The translations under genes and the position numbers were made by a program. Of a DNA stretch of 64,000 nt, positions 49,601 through 57,652 are shown piece after piece. The first letter of the stretch is position 1, and each line of letters opens with the position of its first letter. The notes under the pieces are model-generated. The model was not told the DNA's origin. It did no database searches and saw only the letters and a list, made by a program, of their open reading frames with translations. The stretch lies in NCBI RefSeq assembly GCF_001922985.1, contig NZ_MRUH01000086.1:27459-91458 (forward strand). The letters are read 5' to 3'. This DNA comes from Teredinibacter waterburyi. Its GTDB lineage: Bacteria; Pseudomonadota; Gammaproteobacteria; Pseudomonadales; Cellvibrionaceae.

Positions 49601-50259
49601 TTTTCGTTTGCTCCCACTTTGTAACACGCGGTTTGATCTTCATTGATAACATTGTCAACGGCATGGTTGGGATTGCCGGCGGCGCGGTCTGAAGAAAATA
49701 TAATGCGGTTGTCGGCGGAATAAGCTGGGTTAGTATCTTCGCCACTGTTCGCCAAACTATCATCCGCGATAATTCGCGTTACTCTGCCCGTGTCAAAACT
49801 GTACTCATAAATATTCCAGCTCCAGTCACTAAGGCTGTCGCTAGGACCGTGCGCGGCAAACAACAAGGTTTTGCCGTCTTCAGAAACACTCAGATCTTTT
49901 ACATCGTAGCTCTCGGTACCAAAATACTTGCTGAGTACTTCGCTGCTCACGCCATTAACGTCGAGACCCGAGCGGCGAACCAACTTGGCTCCGGGATTGA
50001 AGTCATAAGGTGAAAATAGATCGAGGGGCGAGCTATCGGTAGCGTTTAAGCTTTTCGATAGCTTGGTGCTAGTACTAGCAACAGACACTTGAGTATTGCG
50101 CTCAATAAACATAAAGGGAGTATCCGCGCTAATTATCGCTGCGGAAGTGGTTGTTTCGGCAGTGGCCGAAGGTTCACCACTACCGGAGCAGGCCTGAAAA
50201 ACGGCCAACGAGGAAACCAGAGCAATACGGCTTGCTTGCAATCTGATTGTATGGAACAT
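46651..50259 (-). CDS. Large surface lipoprotein: beta-propeller, Pro/Thr linker, three PKD domains, fibro-slime domain
   Basis: From ATG 50259 (GGAGT six bases upstream) the protein is 1202 residues. A signal with lipobox ending VFQAC (Cys24) points to a lipoprotein. Next comes a TolB/WD40-like repeat region (about 90-500), a Pro/Thr linker (nucleotides about 48137-48690, repeats such as PTVAPTVSPTV), three PKD/REJ-like domains (NTAPVANAG, NTAPVALAG and NTRPVAEAG starts), and a C-terminal fibro-slime domain with VVLRDFQSSHPDFEYV, FTFRGDDDLWLYINGVL and ERYSFDLFFAERH. The arrangement suggests a cell-surface adhesin or matrix protein. It lies about 360 bases downstream of the ExbB/TPR operon on the same strand. 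A longer reading from 50298 is unlikely. Confidence 0.85.
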   Translation of the reverse strand: MFHTIRLQASRIALVSSLAVFQACSGSGEPSATAETTTSAAIISADTPFMFIERNTQVSVASTSTKLSKSLNATDSSPLDLFSPYDFNPGAKLVRRSGLDVNGVSSEVLSKYFGTESYDVKDLSVSEDGKTLLFAAHGPSDSLSDWSWNIYEYSFDTGRVTRIIADDSLANSGEDTNPAYSADNRIIFSSDRAAGNPNHAVDNVINEDQTACYKVGANEKPSLLHSMQSDGDNIVQLTYGSHHDTQPTTLKDGRVAFVRWSRSYELLRQCQTQSATLNKVGFDQMFSSDYPSGITAPAAWGSEELCAFAIETPFGPALASNHYTLLRINSDGSELAQLYNTVTTNASDESLLQLSDMVQAESGRLLVLLKHRYNQFLGGNVMELMEPAETQSGVVFANLAMKPMISAEVTLFPNQPSLAGWYSAVAPYRDGTSRVLVSWSQCTSVDDGVSSFCSSDDATESLENAYGIWMFDPASDSRLPILKARKGVEYTELALSQPHTGVDFPYEPYNPNYTPDLDDSRIICDDPSVVITPEPTLEPTAVPSVSPSVAPTAMPTPVPSLAPTLIPTVLPSITPTVMPTSEPTALPSVMPTVAPTVSPTVAPTIAPTVAPTAVPSITPTLAPTPTASPLPTASPEPTATPVPTVEPTPVPTSMPSAEPTPTPVPTSTPEPTPVPTVEPTPEVTPEPTLEPTPVPTLEPTATPEPANTAPVANAGENMSARPGVAVSFDGSGSYDTDGDTLTYSWVTISAPAESSAALVASTSVYPQFTPDVVGHYEFALVVNDGLLSSEADSVVVDTVNTAPVALAGADQAAAVNDTILLDGTASYDPDGDSIQYQWSLVSQPEGVDSMLSNSSAATPSLTIDASGTYIVQLVVNDGLLDSDVDTVTITTANTRPVAEAGDNQTLDMSSGTVALDGRGSYDADGDDLSYRWSIVAQPSDALAVLDYSESSTPTITVSGAGTYVAQLIVNDGEIDSSPDTMSIEFAAPATCDMSGVSSRSFPVVLRDFQSSHPDFEYVIGEDKGIVMSTLGGDGKPQYAHGDSGSLTTTNAANFNQWYNDVEGVNQRIPMSLELTRVGDTNTWSYSNGSFFPLDRKGWGNTPRYWHNYHFTLESHLVFDYEGGEVFTFRGDDDLWLYINGVLAIDIGGVHEVEEVSVSLDEVASQLGIQQGERYSFDLFFAERHTVESNFMFQTNIKLACDN
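48137..48690 (-). repeat. Pro/Thr-rich linker coding repeats
   Basis: About 550 bases of degenerate 9- to 12-base units encode runs of PTxxPT inside the large lipoprotein. They act as a flexible spacer between the propeller and PKD regions and are a common place for copy-number change. Confidence 0.85.
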
Positions 50260-50619
50260 AACGCTACTCCAAAGTCTGTCTGTGTCTGAGCTATACACCA
50301 GCTAACCAATGTATACATTGCTCCCGAACGGGGGAACGCCATAACAGGATGCCAATTTTTAAGATATTCCGATGGAATTAACTCGCAATCCTTAGTTTAT
50401 TTCGGCGCCACCTGTCGCTTTTTACCCAAACTGTGGAATGAGTTGCATAGTAAGTGTCGAACAGGTTCACCCTTTAGCCGCCGCTATAGAAGCAACGAAT
50501 GTAATAAGGAAATCTAGATCACAAACCACTAGGAGAACGAACCGCAACGAGAGCGCAAGGCTCCCATTAGCAGGAAAGAATGAGCGGACGATTAGCCCGA
50601 TGAATGGAGTAACGGCGTA
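50260..50619. other. Gap between the TonB/AgmX-like gene and the surface lipoprotein gene
   Basis: 360 bases upstream of the lipoprotein gene. No supportable gene, terminator or clear promoter boxes were found. A plus-strand frame at 50438-50623 has coding-like length but no ribosome site or recognisable product. Confidence 0.35.
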
Positions 50620-51594
50620 CTAACTAGGCAGGAATACGAAGGTGTAATCAATAAACGTGGCGGACACATCTTTCGCACCAAAATTAACGCTGCGAATTCG
50701 TTCGAGAATTTTATTTTCTAAATCTTTTAACCCGAGTTCACTGGCAGTGAGTGATAACTTGGAGATTGATCCGTCGGGCTCGATTACTAAACGAAACGAA
50801 AATTTACCAGCTAGATCTGGATGCTGAAGCAACGCCTGTTGATAAAGGGCATAGACATTACTTTTAGTGCGCTCCATGGTGCGTCGAATACTTTCCATAT
50901 CGCGAGTGCCCTGCTGAGACGAGCCGTAGCTTGCCAGCGTGCTCTCAGGGGCGTTACCTAACCCTAGGCCATCGACAGAGGTCGACGTATATTCGGCCAG
51001 CCCAGCGCTTGAACTCACTACTAAATTTTCGTCTACCTCTATGCCGTCACTGCGTCGCACCGCGCCGTCTTTGCCTAAAAACTCGCGGGAATTATTCTGC
51101 ACGCTTCCCTGAGTACTCGACGTAACATTACGCTTTTGTAACCGCGCAACATCAACGCTACCGGTAAGCGCCGACAACTGACTCGATAGCTCATTTAACC
51201 CTTGCGACTGCGCCATTGCGTTTTCACTATCTTGCTTTGGCTTTACTTTTTGTTCTTTTGTTTGCGCAAGTTTTGGGCTGGGGCGCGGCTGGTCGAGAAC
51301 TTCTTTGGCAACCGGCACGGTTTTAGTTTGTACTAGCGGCTCCTCTGGCAACGGCGGCGAAACCTCGATCGGTTTCAAAACTACAGTGGTAACCACTTGA
51401 TCGGTTTCTCGTTCGTTGTAACTCAACTCAAATACGGGCAACCAAGGAATCAACACCAAAAAAAACAACAGCGGAAATAAAAACCGTTTTAATGTACGTA
51501 CAAACTTTTCATCTTGGTCACTATTGCTAGACCAAGGTAATTCAAGATCCAGGGCAAGTGGCTGCAGCGGGACATTTGTTAAGACCGCATTCAT
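50620..51594 (-). CDS. TonB/AgmX-like energy-transducing protein
   Basis: The 324-residue protein has a cytosolic N-terminus, one membrane helix (about 38-55), a Pro/Lys-rich periplasmic stretch, a Ser/Gly-rich middle and a C-terminal AgmX/PglI-type domain (about 230-324: TMERTKSNVYALYQQALLQ, FRLVIEPDGSISKLSL, LENKILERIRSVNFGA). It is last in the nine-gene operon, four bases after the second ExbD-like gene. It is the presumed force-transmitting link across the periplasm. Confidence 0.8.
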   Translation of the reverse strand: MNAVLTNVPLQPLALDLELPWSSNSDQDEKFVRTLKRFLFPLLFFLVLIPWLPVFELSYNERETDQVVTTVVLKPIEVSPPLPEEPLVQTKTVPVAKEVLDQPRPSPKLAQTKEQKVKPKQDSENAMAQSQGLNELSSQLSALTGSVDVARLQKRNVTSSTQGSVQNNSREFLGKDGAVRRSDGIEVDENLVVSSSAGLAEYTSTSVDGLGLGNAPESTLASYGSSQQGTRDMESIRRTMERTKSNVYALYQQALLQHPDLAGKFSFRLVIEPDGSISKLSLTASELGLKDLENKILERIRSVNFGAKDVSATFIDYTFVFLPS

Positions 51595-51597
51595 CGC

Positions 51598-52176
51598 CTA
51601 ACCTCCCGCCGGTAAAGTTAGAGCCGCAGGCGCAGCTGAGCTAGGAACACCTGCCCCATCAGAACCTATAGATTGGGACGTGGTTTGAACCTGAGCGGCA
51701 ATACGATTCACCGCGAGCGAAATATTTCTAAAGCCTTCCAGCTGGCAGGTTGCCATGACTGTTTTTATCAAGCTATACGGGACATCGTGCTGACCCATAA
51801 TGGTTAACGCCAAGCCGTTTTGTTTTTCGTAGCCTTGCAATTCTCCCATACGTTCGCGATAGGATTGCAATAACACTTGTAGCGGTACGATAACTTGATC
51901 CGGATCTGCTAATAAATTATCCACGCTGGCTATAGCTTTTTCATCGACCCACAACTTATCGCTGCCCACCATGATAGAAATTTCGGCATAGGGCGCTTTT
52001 CCCGCACTAGAATTCGGCAACTGCACAAATTTAGCATGCTCAATATTTTTGCTATCACCAGAATTAAGCAGTAAAAAAAATACGAGAATCGTAAAAATAT
52101 CCATTAATGCAATCAGGCTCAATTTACCTTGATTGCTCTTGTCGTCACGGCGATAAAACAGAGTTTGACTAATCAT
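51598..52176 (-). CDS. ExbD/TolR-family protein, second copy
   Basis: The 192-residue protein has one N-terminal membrane helix (SLIALMDIFTILVFFLLLNS, about 21-40) that keeps the Asp typical of proton-carrying ExbD helices, and a periplasmic domain containing AISIMVGSDKLWVDEKAI-like strands. Such proteins form the proton channel with ExbB/TolQ. It is six bases downstream of the first ExbD-like gene. Confidence 0.85.
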   Translation of the reverse strand: MISQTLFYRRDDKSNQGKLSLIALMDIFTILVFFLLLNSGDSKNIEHAKFVQLPNSSAGKAPYAEISIMVGSDKLWVDEKAIASVDNLLADPDQVIVPLQVLLQSYRERMGELQGYEKQNGLALTIMGQHDVPYSLIKTVMATCQLEGFRNISLAVNRIAAQVQTTSQSIGSDGAGVPSSAAPAALTLPAGG

Positions 52177-52181
52177 GTTAG

Positions 52182-52733
52182 CTACTTCGCAGAGTCCCCA
52201 AGTGAAATTTCAGGAAACAGCTCAATCTCCACCACACTTGCAGCGACAACTGTTTTGTAGGATTTAACGGCTTGCATTGTCGATATTAAATCCTGGTAAT
52301 GCGTATTAGGCATGGCTAGTACCACTGCATCGCGTTTTTCCGGCAACTGCCGCTTAACTTCCTGTAGTACTTGCGACAACATTAAATAATCGTATCCGCC
52401 CGCGCTGCCGTCTCCGTCAGTTTCGTTTACGGGTTGTTCGCCAGAATCAGACGGCGACGCAGAGACTAGCCTTGGAATTTCCTTAATCACCACGTCGGTG
52501 GGATAGATAACTTTAAAACCACTGGGATCGACCACCACCTCGAGCTGTGACTGAGAATCGTCACTGCTCACCGCACCACCGGTTAGATCGGGAAGTTTTA
52601 CATCCAATACCGTTACCTGAGTGAAAGTCATACTCAACAACAACACCGGAACCAAGACAATCATCAGGTTCATAAACGATGTAACGTCAAGCTCCGCTTC
52701 ATCGGTTCCGGAATATTTAAATTTGAAATTCAT
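52182..52733 (-). CDS. ExbD/TolR-family protein, first copy, with Asp-to-Asn change
   Basis: The 183-residue protein has an ExbD-type N-terminus LDVTSFMNLMIVLVPVLLLS. The essential membrane Asp of ExbD/TolR (in the motif VTPFIDVML) is Asn here. The periplasmic part carries a Gln/Asp/Ser-rich stretch. It lies 24 bases after the ExbB/TolQ gene. It may be a structural, non-proton-carrying partner of the second copy. Confidence 0.85.
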   Translation of the reverse strand: MNFKFKYSGTDEAELDVTSFMNLMIVLVPVLLLSMTFTQVTVLDVKLPDLTGGAVSSDDSQSQLEVVVDPSGFKVIYPTDVVIKEIPRLVSASPSDSGEQPVNETDGDGSAGGYDYLMLSQVLQEVKRQLPEKRDAVVLAMPNTHYQDLISTMQAVKSYKTVVAASVVEIELFPEISLGDSAK

Positions 52734-52757
52734 TTTAGCTATCTCAGAGCGACAATC

Positions 52758-53573
52758 TTAAACCGTAACCAAATCGTCATTTTCTGGCGGCGAGTTACTC
52801 GCCATATCGGTTTGATTCGGCGCGCTAACCGGCGAAGATGGTGCAGCGACATTTGGCGCAGTTGGTGCAGCGGCTACTTGACTGGCAGCGTAGGGATTAA
52901 CACCGTTGTCACCGGTACGTGGCGAGCCCGCTTCGATAAATCGGTGCAAAGTCATAATATTCAAAAACTTAACCGCCGACATTTCGATGCTGGTAATAAT
53001 CGCTTTGGTTTTGTTCTGTAAGATCGCGTTCAAGATCAACAACGGGATGGCGGCGATCAAACCGAGTGCGGTGGTGTTCATCGCTACCGAGATAGACGAA
53101 GACAACAATTGAGACTTTTCCGCGGGGTCGGCATTCGCGACCGCCGTAAACGCGCCAATCAAACCAACAATCGTACCCAACAAACCCAGCAGTGTTGCAA
53201 CGTTCGCAAGCACGGGTAAGTAACCGGTACGCTGCTCTATACGAGGCATGGTTTCTAACATACCCTCACTCATTGCGTTCTCGACATCGGCACGCTGCCG
53301 CGACACCTTCATCATGTCCAAGCCACAACCAATAATCCGCACCACTGGCGCTTGGTTCTCGCGGGTATACATTTGCATTTTTTCAATTTCAGTTGTACGC
53401 AATAGCGGCAAGAAATCCGAAAACGCTTTTGCATTGCGAATCTTTTCGTACTTCAGGTAAACCCAGCGTTCAATAGCAATCGCCAGACCTATAAAAAACA
53501 CAATCGCAATCGGTGCGATAAAGAAACCGCCCTCTTGGAAAAATTTAACAATAATGCTGTATACATCTGTCAT
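52758..53573 (-). CDS. ExbB/TolQ/MotA-type proton channel
   Basis: The 271-residue inner-membrane protein has a first helix (about 15-35), a cytosolic domain and two conserved helices: ANVATLLGLLGTIVGLIGAF and SISVAMNTTALGLIAAIPLLI. It assembles with the two ExbD-like proteins into a proton-driven motor (ExbBD, TolQR and AglR-type). The C-terminal tail is Ala/Pro-rich. It lies 24 bases downstream of a small exported protein gene. Confidence 0.93.
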   Translation of the reverse strand: MTDVYSIIVKFFQEGGFFIAPIAIVFFIGLAIAIERWVYLKYEKIRNAKAFSDFLPLLRTTEIEKMQMYTRENQAPVVRIIGCGLDMMKVSRQRADVENAMSEGMLETMPRIEQRTGYLPVLANVATLLGLLGTIVGLIGAFTAVANADPAEKSQLLSSSISVAMNTTALGLIAAIPLLILNAILQNKTKAIITSIEMSAVKFLNIMTLHRFIEAGSPRTGDNGVNPYAASQVAAAPTAPNVAAPSSPVSAPNQTDMASNSPPENDDLVTV

Positions 53574-53597
53574 AACAAATACTCTATTTAGGTGCGG

Positions 53598-53996
53598 TTA
53601 TTCTGTTGCAGCAGCGGGCGCTAGGTTTTCCGCGCCAACACTCTGGGTATCAATATTTTCTAAATTCATCTCGTCGTAAATATTCATGGATCGCAACACA
53701 ACATCGCGATCGACAAGGTCTAGGGTCTGATCGTACTTAACGTCCAAATTCCACTGCAATTTGTCTGGCGTCGACGTGCCCTTCCAAGGAATAAAATAGC
53801 TCACCGCAGGCTGCTCTTTGTCGCCAACAAAGGTCGACTCCAATTTATAGTAGGCGGCGTTCGGCACTTCTTCATTTTTGCTTTTCGACTTCTTTTCTTC
53901 GTCGGCACTCGCCACAGCCGCCAATAGAAACCCACTAATAACACAAAAAGTACAACGCCATAGATGGCTTGCAATACGCTTTTTTAAATTGCTCAT
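53598..53996 (-). CDS. Small exported hypothetical protein of the operon (132 aa)
   Basis: The 132-residue protein has a signal peptide (about 1-31, ending VASADEEK), a Lys/Ser-rich start and a predicted beta domain with YFIPWKGTSTPDKLQWNLDVKYD. No family is recognised. Its start overlaps the stop of the 267-residue TPR gene by four bases, indicating coupling. Confidence 0.7.
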   Translation of the reverse strand: MSNLKKRIASHLWRCTFCVISGFLLAAVASADEEKKSKSKNEEVPNAAYYKLESTFVGDKEQPAVSYFIPWKGTSTPDKLQWNLDVKYDQTLDLVDRDVVLRSMNIYDEMNLENIDTQSVGAENLAPAAATE

Positions 53997-54796
53997 GGGG
54001 TTCCTCCAGCCGCGCCAACTTGCGTTAGCGGAGCTGCACTAGCTACCCCCGCTTTTATACTGTAATTAACGCCGGTGCGTTCGCGCAGCTCGACCAGCCA
54101 AGCGTCTATCTGGCTGTCTTTGCCTTGGGTTAAAAACTGGTAGGCTTCCATATGCTGCTGCGCTTTAAGCGGCAGATTTAAATACACATCGTAAAGTATG
54201 CCGAGGTTTAGATGCGCCTCGGGGAAATCTGGCCAGTAGTTCAATGCCGTGGCATAACTGTTTTGTGCAAGAACAAATTCGCCTTGCTTGCGATAAAGCG
54301 CTCCCAAACGAAGGTGCGCGTTAATATTTTGTTTATTAACCTGAATAGCCCGACGATAAAAATCTAACGCTTCCGCTGAATTCGCGCGCTCGTTTGCGAT
54401 ATCACCCAGCATAACCAATGGCCCGGATAGATTTTTCTCTTCTGCGGTTAAGGCCGTCAACAGAGTTACCGCTTTATCGAAATCGCCCGATTTATAGGCT
54501 CGCCTAGCGTCGATATAACTGGCAACAGCCTGCTTACTAACACGCCCTGTTTGCTCTGCATATTGGTTCGGTGCAATTTGATAGGGTAGCTTTTGCCCCT
54601 CTTTATCAAACTGGTCACGAGGTAAAAATCCAGTGGTCTCGATCAGCTCTGGCGCAACATCCACGGCGGTGCTTACATTCTGTTTGGAAGAGCTACCAGC
54701 ACAGCCGTTCAAAAATAACAGCACAGATAGAGCTAATCCCGCTATAACAGCAAAGCGGCTGTAATTAATATTTGAATTAACGTATTTCATCGCCAT
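53993..54796 (-). CDS. TPR lipoprotein (267 aa)
   Basis: The 267-residue protein has a lipobox FLNGC (Cys32) and at least three tetratricopeptide-like helical repeats (KSGDFDKAVTLLTALTAE, NSAEALDFYRRAIQVNKQN, GEFVLAQNSYATALNYWP, FPEAHLNLGILYDVYLN). It is an outer-membrane-facing scaffold candidate, analogous to GltE-type TPR lipoproteins. It overlaps the upstream 957-residue gene by 20 bases. Confidence 0.85.
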   Translation of the reverse strand: MAMKYVNSNINYSRFAVIAGLALSVLLFLNGCAGSSSKQNVSTAVDVAPELIETTGFLPRDQFDKEGQKLPYQIAPNQYAEQTGRVSKQAVASYIDARRAYKSGDFDKAVTLLTALTAEEKNLSGPLVMLGDIANERANSAEALDFYRRAIQVNKQNINAHLRLGALYRKQGEFVLAQNSYATALNYWPDFPEAHLNLGILYDVYLNLPLKAQQHMEAYQFLTQGKDSQIDAWLVELRERTGVNYSIKAGVASAAPLTQVGAAGGTP

Positions 54797-57650
54797 AGCT
54801 CACAATTAATTCATCTTTCGCAAATCGAGCCGGATTCAACTCGCGCATTGCGGCAAAACTTTTTTCGATCCACTCGTTAAACTCCCCAGACCAAGCACGT
54901 TCCAAGTTAGCGGTGTGCAGCTGGGCGGCAAGTTGGGTCAACGGCTGTGCCTGTTGCGCAATAATCGACTGATAAGTCTGCGTATCGGACGATGACATTC
55001 CCGCAGGTACCGGTGCAGCCATCAACTGGTTAGCGAACATTTGATACAAATCGCCAATTTTGAACGAAGATTCCGTAACGAACTCGAGAAAGCCATAATC
55101 AGCGGCTGCTTGATAGCGTTGCTGAGCGCTCTCTAACATCTCTTTCTTACGTGGCAAACTTTTCACCAAAGGTAAACGCAACCGCGTCTTTTTGAATTCG
55201 CGATAAAAGTACTCGCCGTATTCGCGATTCGCCCAAGCGGCCAGCCAGCGACTGCGCTCAGTGCGTTGTGCACCACCCTGACTATCGCCGTCAATAATTC
55301 GACGTAACCAATAGAGTTTTTTGCCTTCTTCGTCTAACGCTTGATAGTTTGTCGCCATGTGATAGCGAGCTTCCATACGTGTCTCGAAGGGCTGTTCGTA
55401 GGCGTTAGCGTAGCGCTTAAACAGGGTAACTGCTGTGCTATGGTTCGTATTTTTCTCATACATTAATGCTGCGGCAAACAGCGCCTCGCGCTTAACTTCC
55501 GCGTCTGGATCGCGCTTACTAAGGGCAAGATACTCTTCCGCGGCCAATGCCCATTGCTCACTTTGCTCATAGGCGTAGGCCAACTGACGGGGAAACTCAA
55601 CCGCCATTTCATGATCGGCAGAGCGCGTAATCAAGTCCTTCAACTCAGTGATGACGGGGTTCCATTGCTTTAACGACAACAATAGCGCTACCGCCTCATA
55701 TTGCGCCGTGGCACGAATTTTTGAGTTTGGCACAAGCGCCTTAATTTTTAAGAAGTAGTCTGCAGCGCCTTGAATATTGGCACCAGTTTCAAGATCTTGC
55801 GCATGCCGGTAGATCGAGCTAGCCAAACGTTCGGAAATGGCAATAAATTCTTCGCTTCCCGGCTTACTGAGATTACGCTGCTGTAAATAGGCGTCTTCGG
55901 CTTGCGTGTACTGCTGCAGTTTGAAATGCGAATGGGCCATAATGCCAAACGCCGTTTTCTTTAACTCCAAATCAAGCTCGGTGTCGTTAGCGATCAGTGC
56001 AGTGCTGGTGTCAATTGCACGCTGATATTGATCCAAGCTAAACATGGTTTCGGCAGCTGTGGTCAATACCGTTGGCGAACGGCTATCGCTGTCGTAGGTT
56101 TGACTAAAGCGCAGCATCGACTCAACGGCGAGCGCCTGCCATTGCTTTGCCGCTTTACTACCATCGGTCAGACCATCAATAATATTTTCGTAACACACGA
56201 TCGCCGCATAACCGGCATTAGCCGCCTGCTTCTCGGCACTTGAGCCGAGAGGATGATAGGCAACAAGCTCGTATTCCTGCGCGGCTAATTGATACCGTTT
56301 TGCGAGAAATAAGGCCTCGGCTTTTAGAAAGCGCATTTGGTCTAGTTTGCTATCCGCCGCAAAGGTATCGATAAACTCTTGATAAAAACCTGCCGCGACA
56401 TCCAGCGCTGCCACACCATCCATTTCAAGCTGAGCGCGCTTCTTCTTTTGCTGGCTATCATTCGCGCTGGTTTGTTCGACATCCGCAATCGCTTCTAAAA
56501 AATCCTGCCCGGTTGCATGATTATGCTGAGCTAACTCTTCTAGATACAGTTTAATTACCGGTTCAATATCCGCCCGTAAACCGCTTGCGGTTGAAGCCTG
56601 CTTATTACCCGAATAATTGGAATGAATACCATAAGAAGACACATAACGCGTTTTCTCATCAAGTGCCTGCTTTGGAAAACCGCCTTTCAAATAAGTCGCT
56701 ACGAGTTTCTCGTGGAGGCTCGGCGCGCGTGTAGAGTCAGCAAAGCGAAGTACAAATGCGCGATAAGATTCTGCCGACTCTTCATACAATTCCTTACCCA
56801 GATAGTAATCGCCCATCTCGCTATACAACAGCCATATATAAGCGCGGTTTGCCAAACTCGGAATAGACTCAATTGCGCCTGCACCGCCAATTTTATCAAA
56901 CGATAAGATAACCGAATGCAAGGTATCACTCGCCATGGACTGTTCCGCTTTCGCGAGCCCGTCCAAATTCTCATCTTGCTTAATCAGGGAATTCAGCACA
57001 AATGCAAATGACTCGATACTCTGGCGGTAGCGATACTGCTTGTACTGTGTCCAGGCCAACATGTAGTGCGCGTTCACCCAGAGTTTTTCGTTAGTTAACT
57101 TGGTAACCGCACTGTAGGCCTGCTCGGCTTTTGCATAGCGCTGGTAGCCGAAATAGATATCGCCCATACGAAACCACGCTTCGGCAATATTAGGGTAGTA
57201 AGGATGGCGCTGAGTAAGCTGCTCCATCATTTTCAAAGCTTCGTCTTGATCGCCTTCCATATCGTAGGCTTTCGCTAACTGATAAAGCACTTCAGCATTG
57301 TCTGGCGAGTCGGGATACTTCTCGAGGATGTCGCGATAGGATTTTATCGCATCTAAATAGTTGCTTTTCGGCGCGCCACTATTTTTATTCTGGTTTTGCA
57401 CCCCTTCCATCATATACACGTCGGCAATGCGGCGTTGAATCTGTTCTTTTAGTTGCTCATCTTCAAACAGATGCAGTAGCTCTTCATATTCGGCGCGAAC
57501 CTCTTGGTGATCCATCGCCTTAACTTCGACAGGCTTTTCACGCTCCGGTTTATAACGCAGCTGGCCCAAGGTCGCTTGATTGCCGCTTGAACTGCAACCC
57601 GCAAGGATCAAGCTGGACACAAAGGTTAAAGCCCAATAGGTTGATTTCAT
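54777..57650 (-). CDS. Large TPR lipoprotein (957 aa)
   Basis: The 957-residue protein has a lipobox ILAGC (Cys19) and TPR/Sel1-type helical repeats along almost the whole length (e.g. NAEVLYQLAKAYDMEGDQDEALKM, AWFRMGDIYFGYQRYAKAEQAYSA). It resembles GltD/AgnA-like TPR components of the Myxococcus gliding complex, but no alignment was made. Two bases separate it from the upstream TPR gene. Confidence 0.85.
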   Translation of the reverse strand: MKSTYWALTFVSSLILAGCSSSGNQATLGQLRYKPEREKPVEVKAMDHQEVRAEYEELLHLFEDEQLKEQIQRRIADVYMMEGVQNQNKNSGAPKSNYLDAIKSYRDILEKYPDSPDNAEVLYQLAKAYDMEGDQDEALKMMEQLTQRHPYYPNIAEAWFRMGDIYFGYQRYAKAEQAYSAVTKLTNEKLWVNAHYMLAWTQYKQYRYRQSIESFAFVLNSLIKQDENLDGLAKAEQSMASDTLHSVILSFDKIGGAGAIESIPSLANRAYIWLLYSEMGDYYLGKELYEESAESYRAFVLRFADSTRAPSLHEKLVATYLKGGFPKQALDEKTRYVSSYGIHSNYSGNKQASTASGLRADIEPVIKLYLEELAQHNHATGQDFLEAIADVEQTSANDSQQKKKRAQLEMDGVAALDVAAGFYQEFIDTFAADSKLDQMRFLKAEALFLAKRYQLAAQEYELVAYHPLGSSAEKQAANAGYAAIVCYENIIDGLTDGSKAAKQWQALAVESMLRFSQTYDSDSRSPTVLTTAAETMFSLDQYQRAIDTSTALIANDTELDLELKKTAFGIMAHSHFKLQQYTQAEDAYLQQRNLSKPGSEEFIAISERLASSIYRHAQDLETGANIQGAADYFLKIKALVPNSKIRATAQYEAVALLLSLKQWNPVITELKDLITRSADHEMAVEFPRQLAYAYEQSEQWALAAEEYLALSKRDPDAEVKREALFAAALMYEKNTNHSTAVTLFKRYANAYEQPFETRMEARYHMATNYQALDEEGKKLYWLRRIIDGDSQGGAQRTERSRWLAAWANREYGEYFYREFKKTRLRLPLVKSLPRKKEMLESAQQRYQAAADYGFLEFVTESSFKIGDLYQMFANQLMAAPVPAGMSSSDTQTYQSIIAQQAQPLTQLAAQLHTANLERAWSGEFNEWIEKSFAAMRELNPARFAKDELIVSYGDEIR

Positions 57651-57652
57651 GA

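Noticed and set aside
50438..50623. Plus-strand frame in the gap after the motor operon
   Set aside because: No ribosome site, no recognisable product, and it overlaps the 3' end of the TonB/AgmX-like gene on the other strand.
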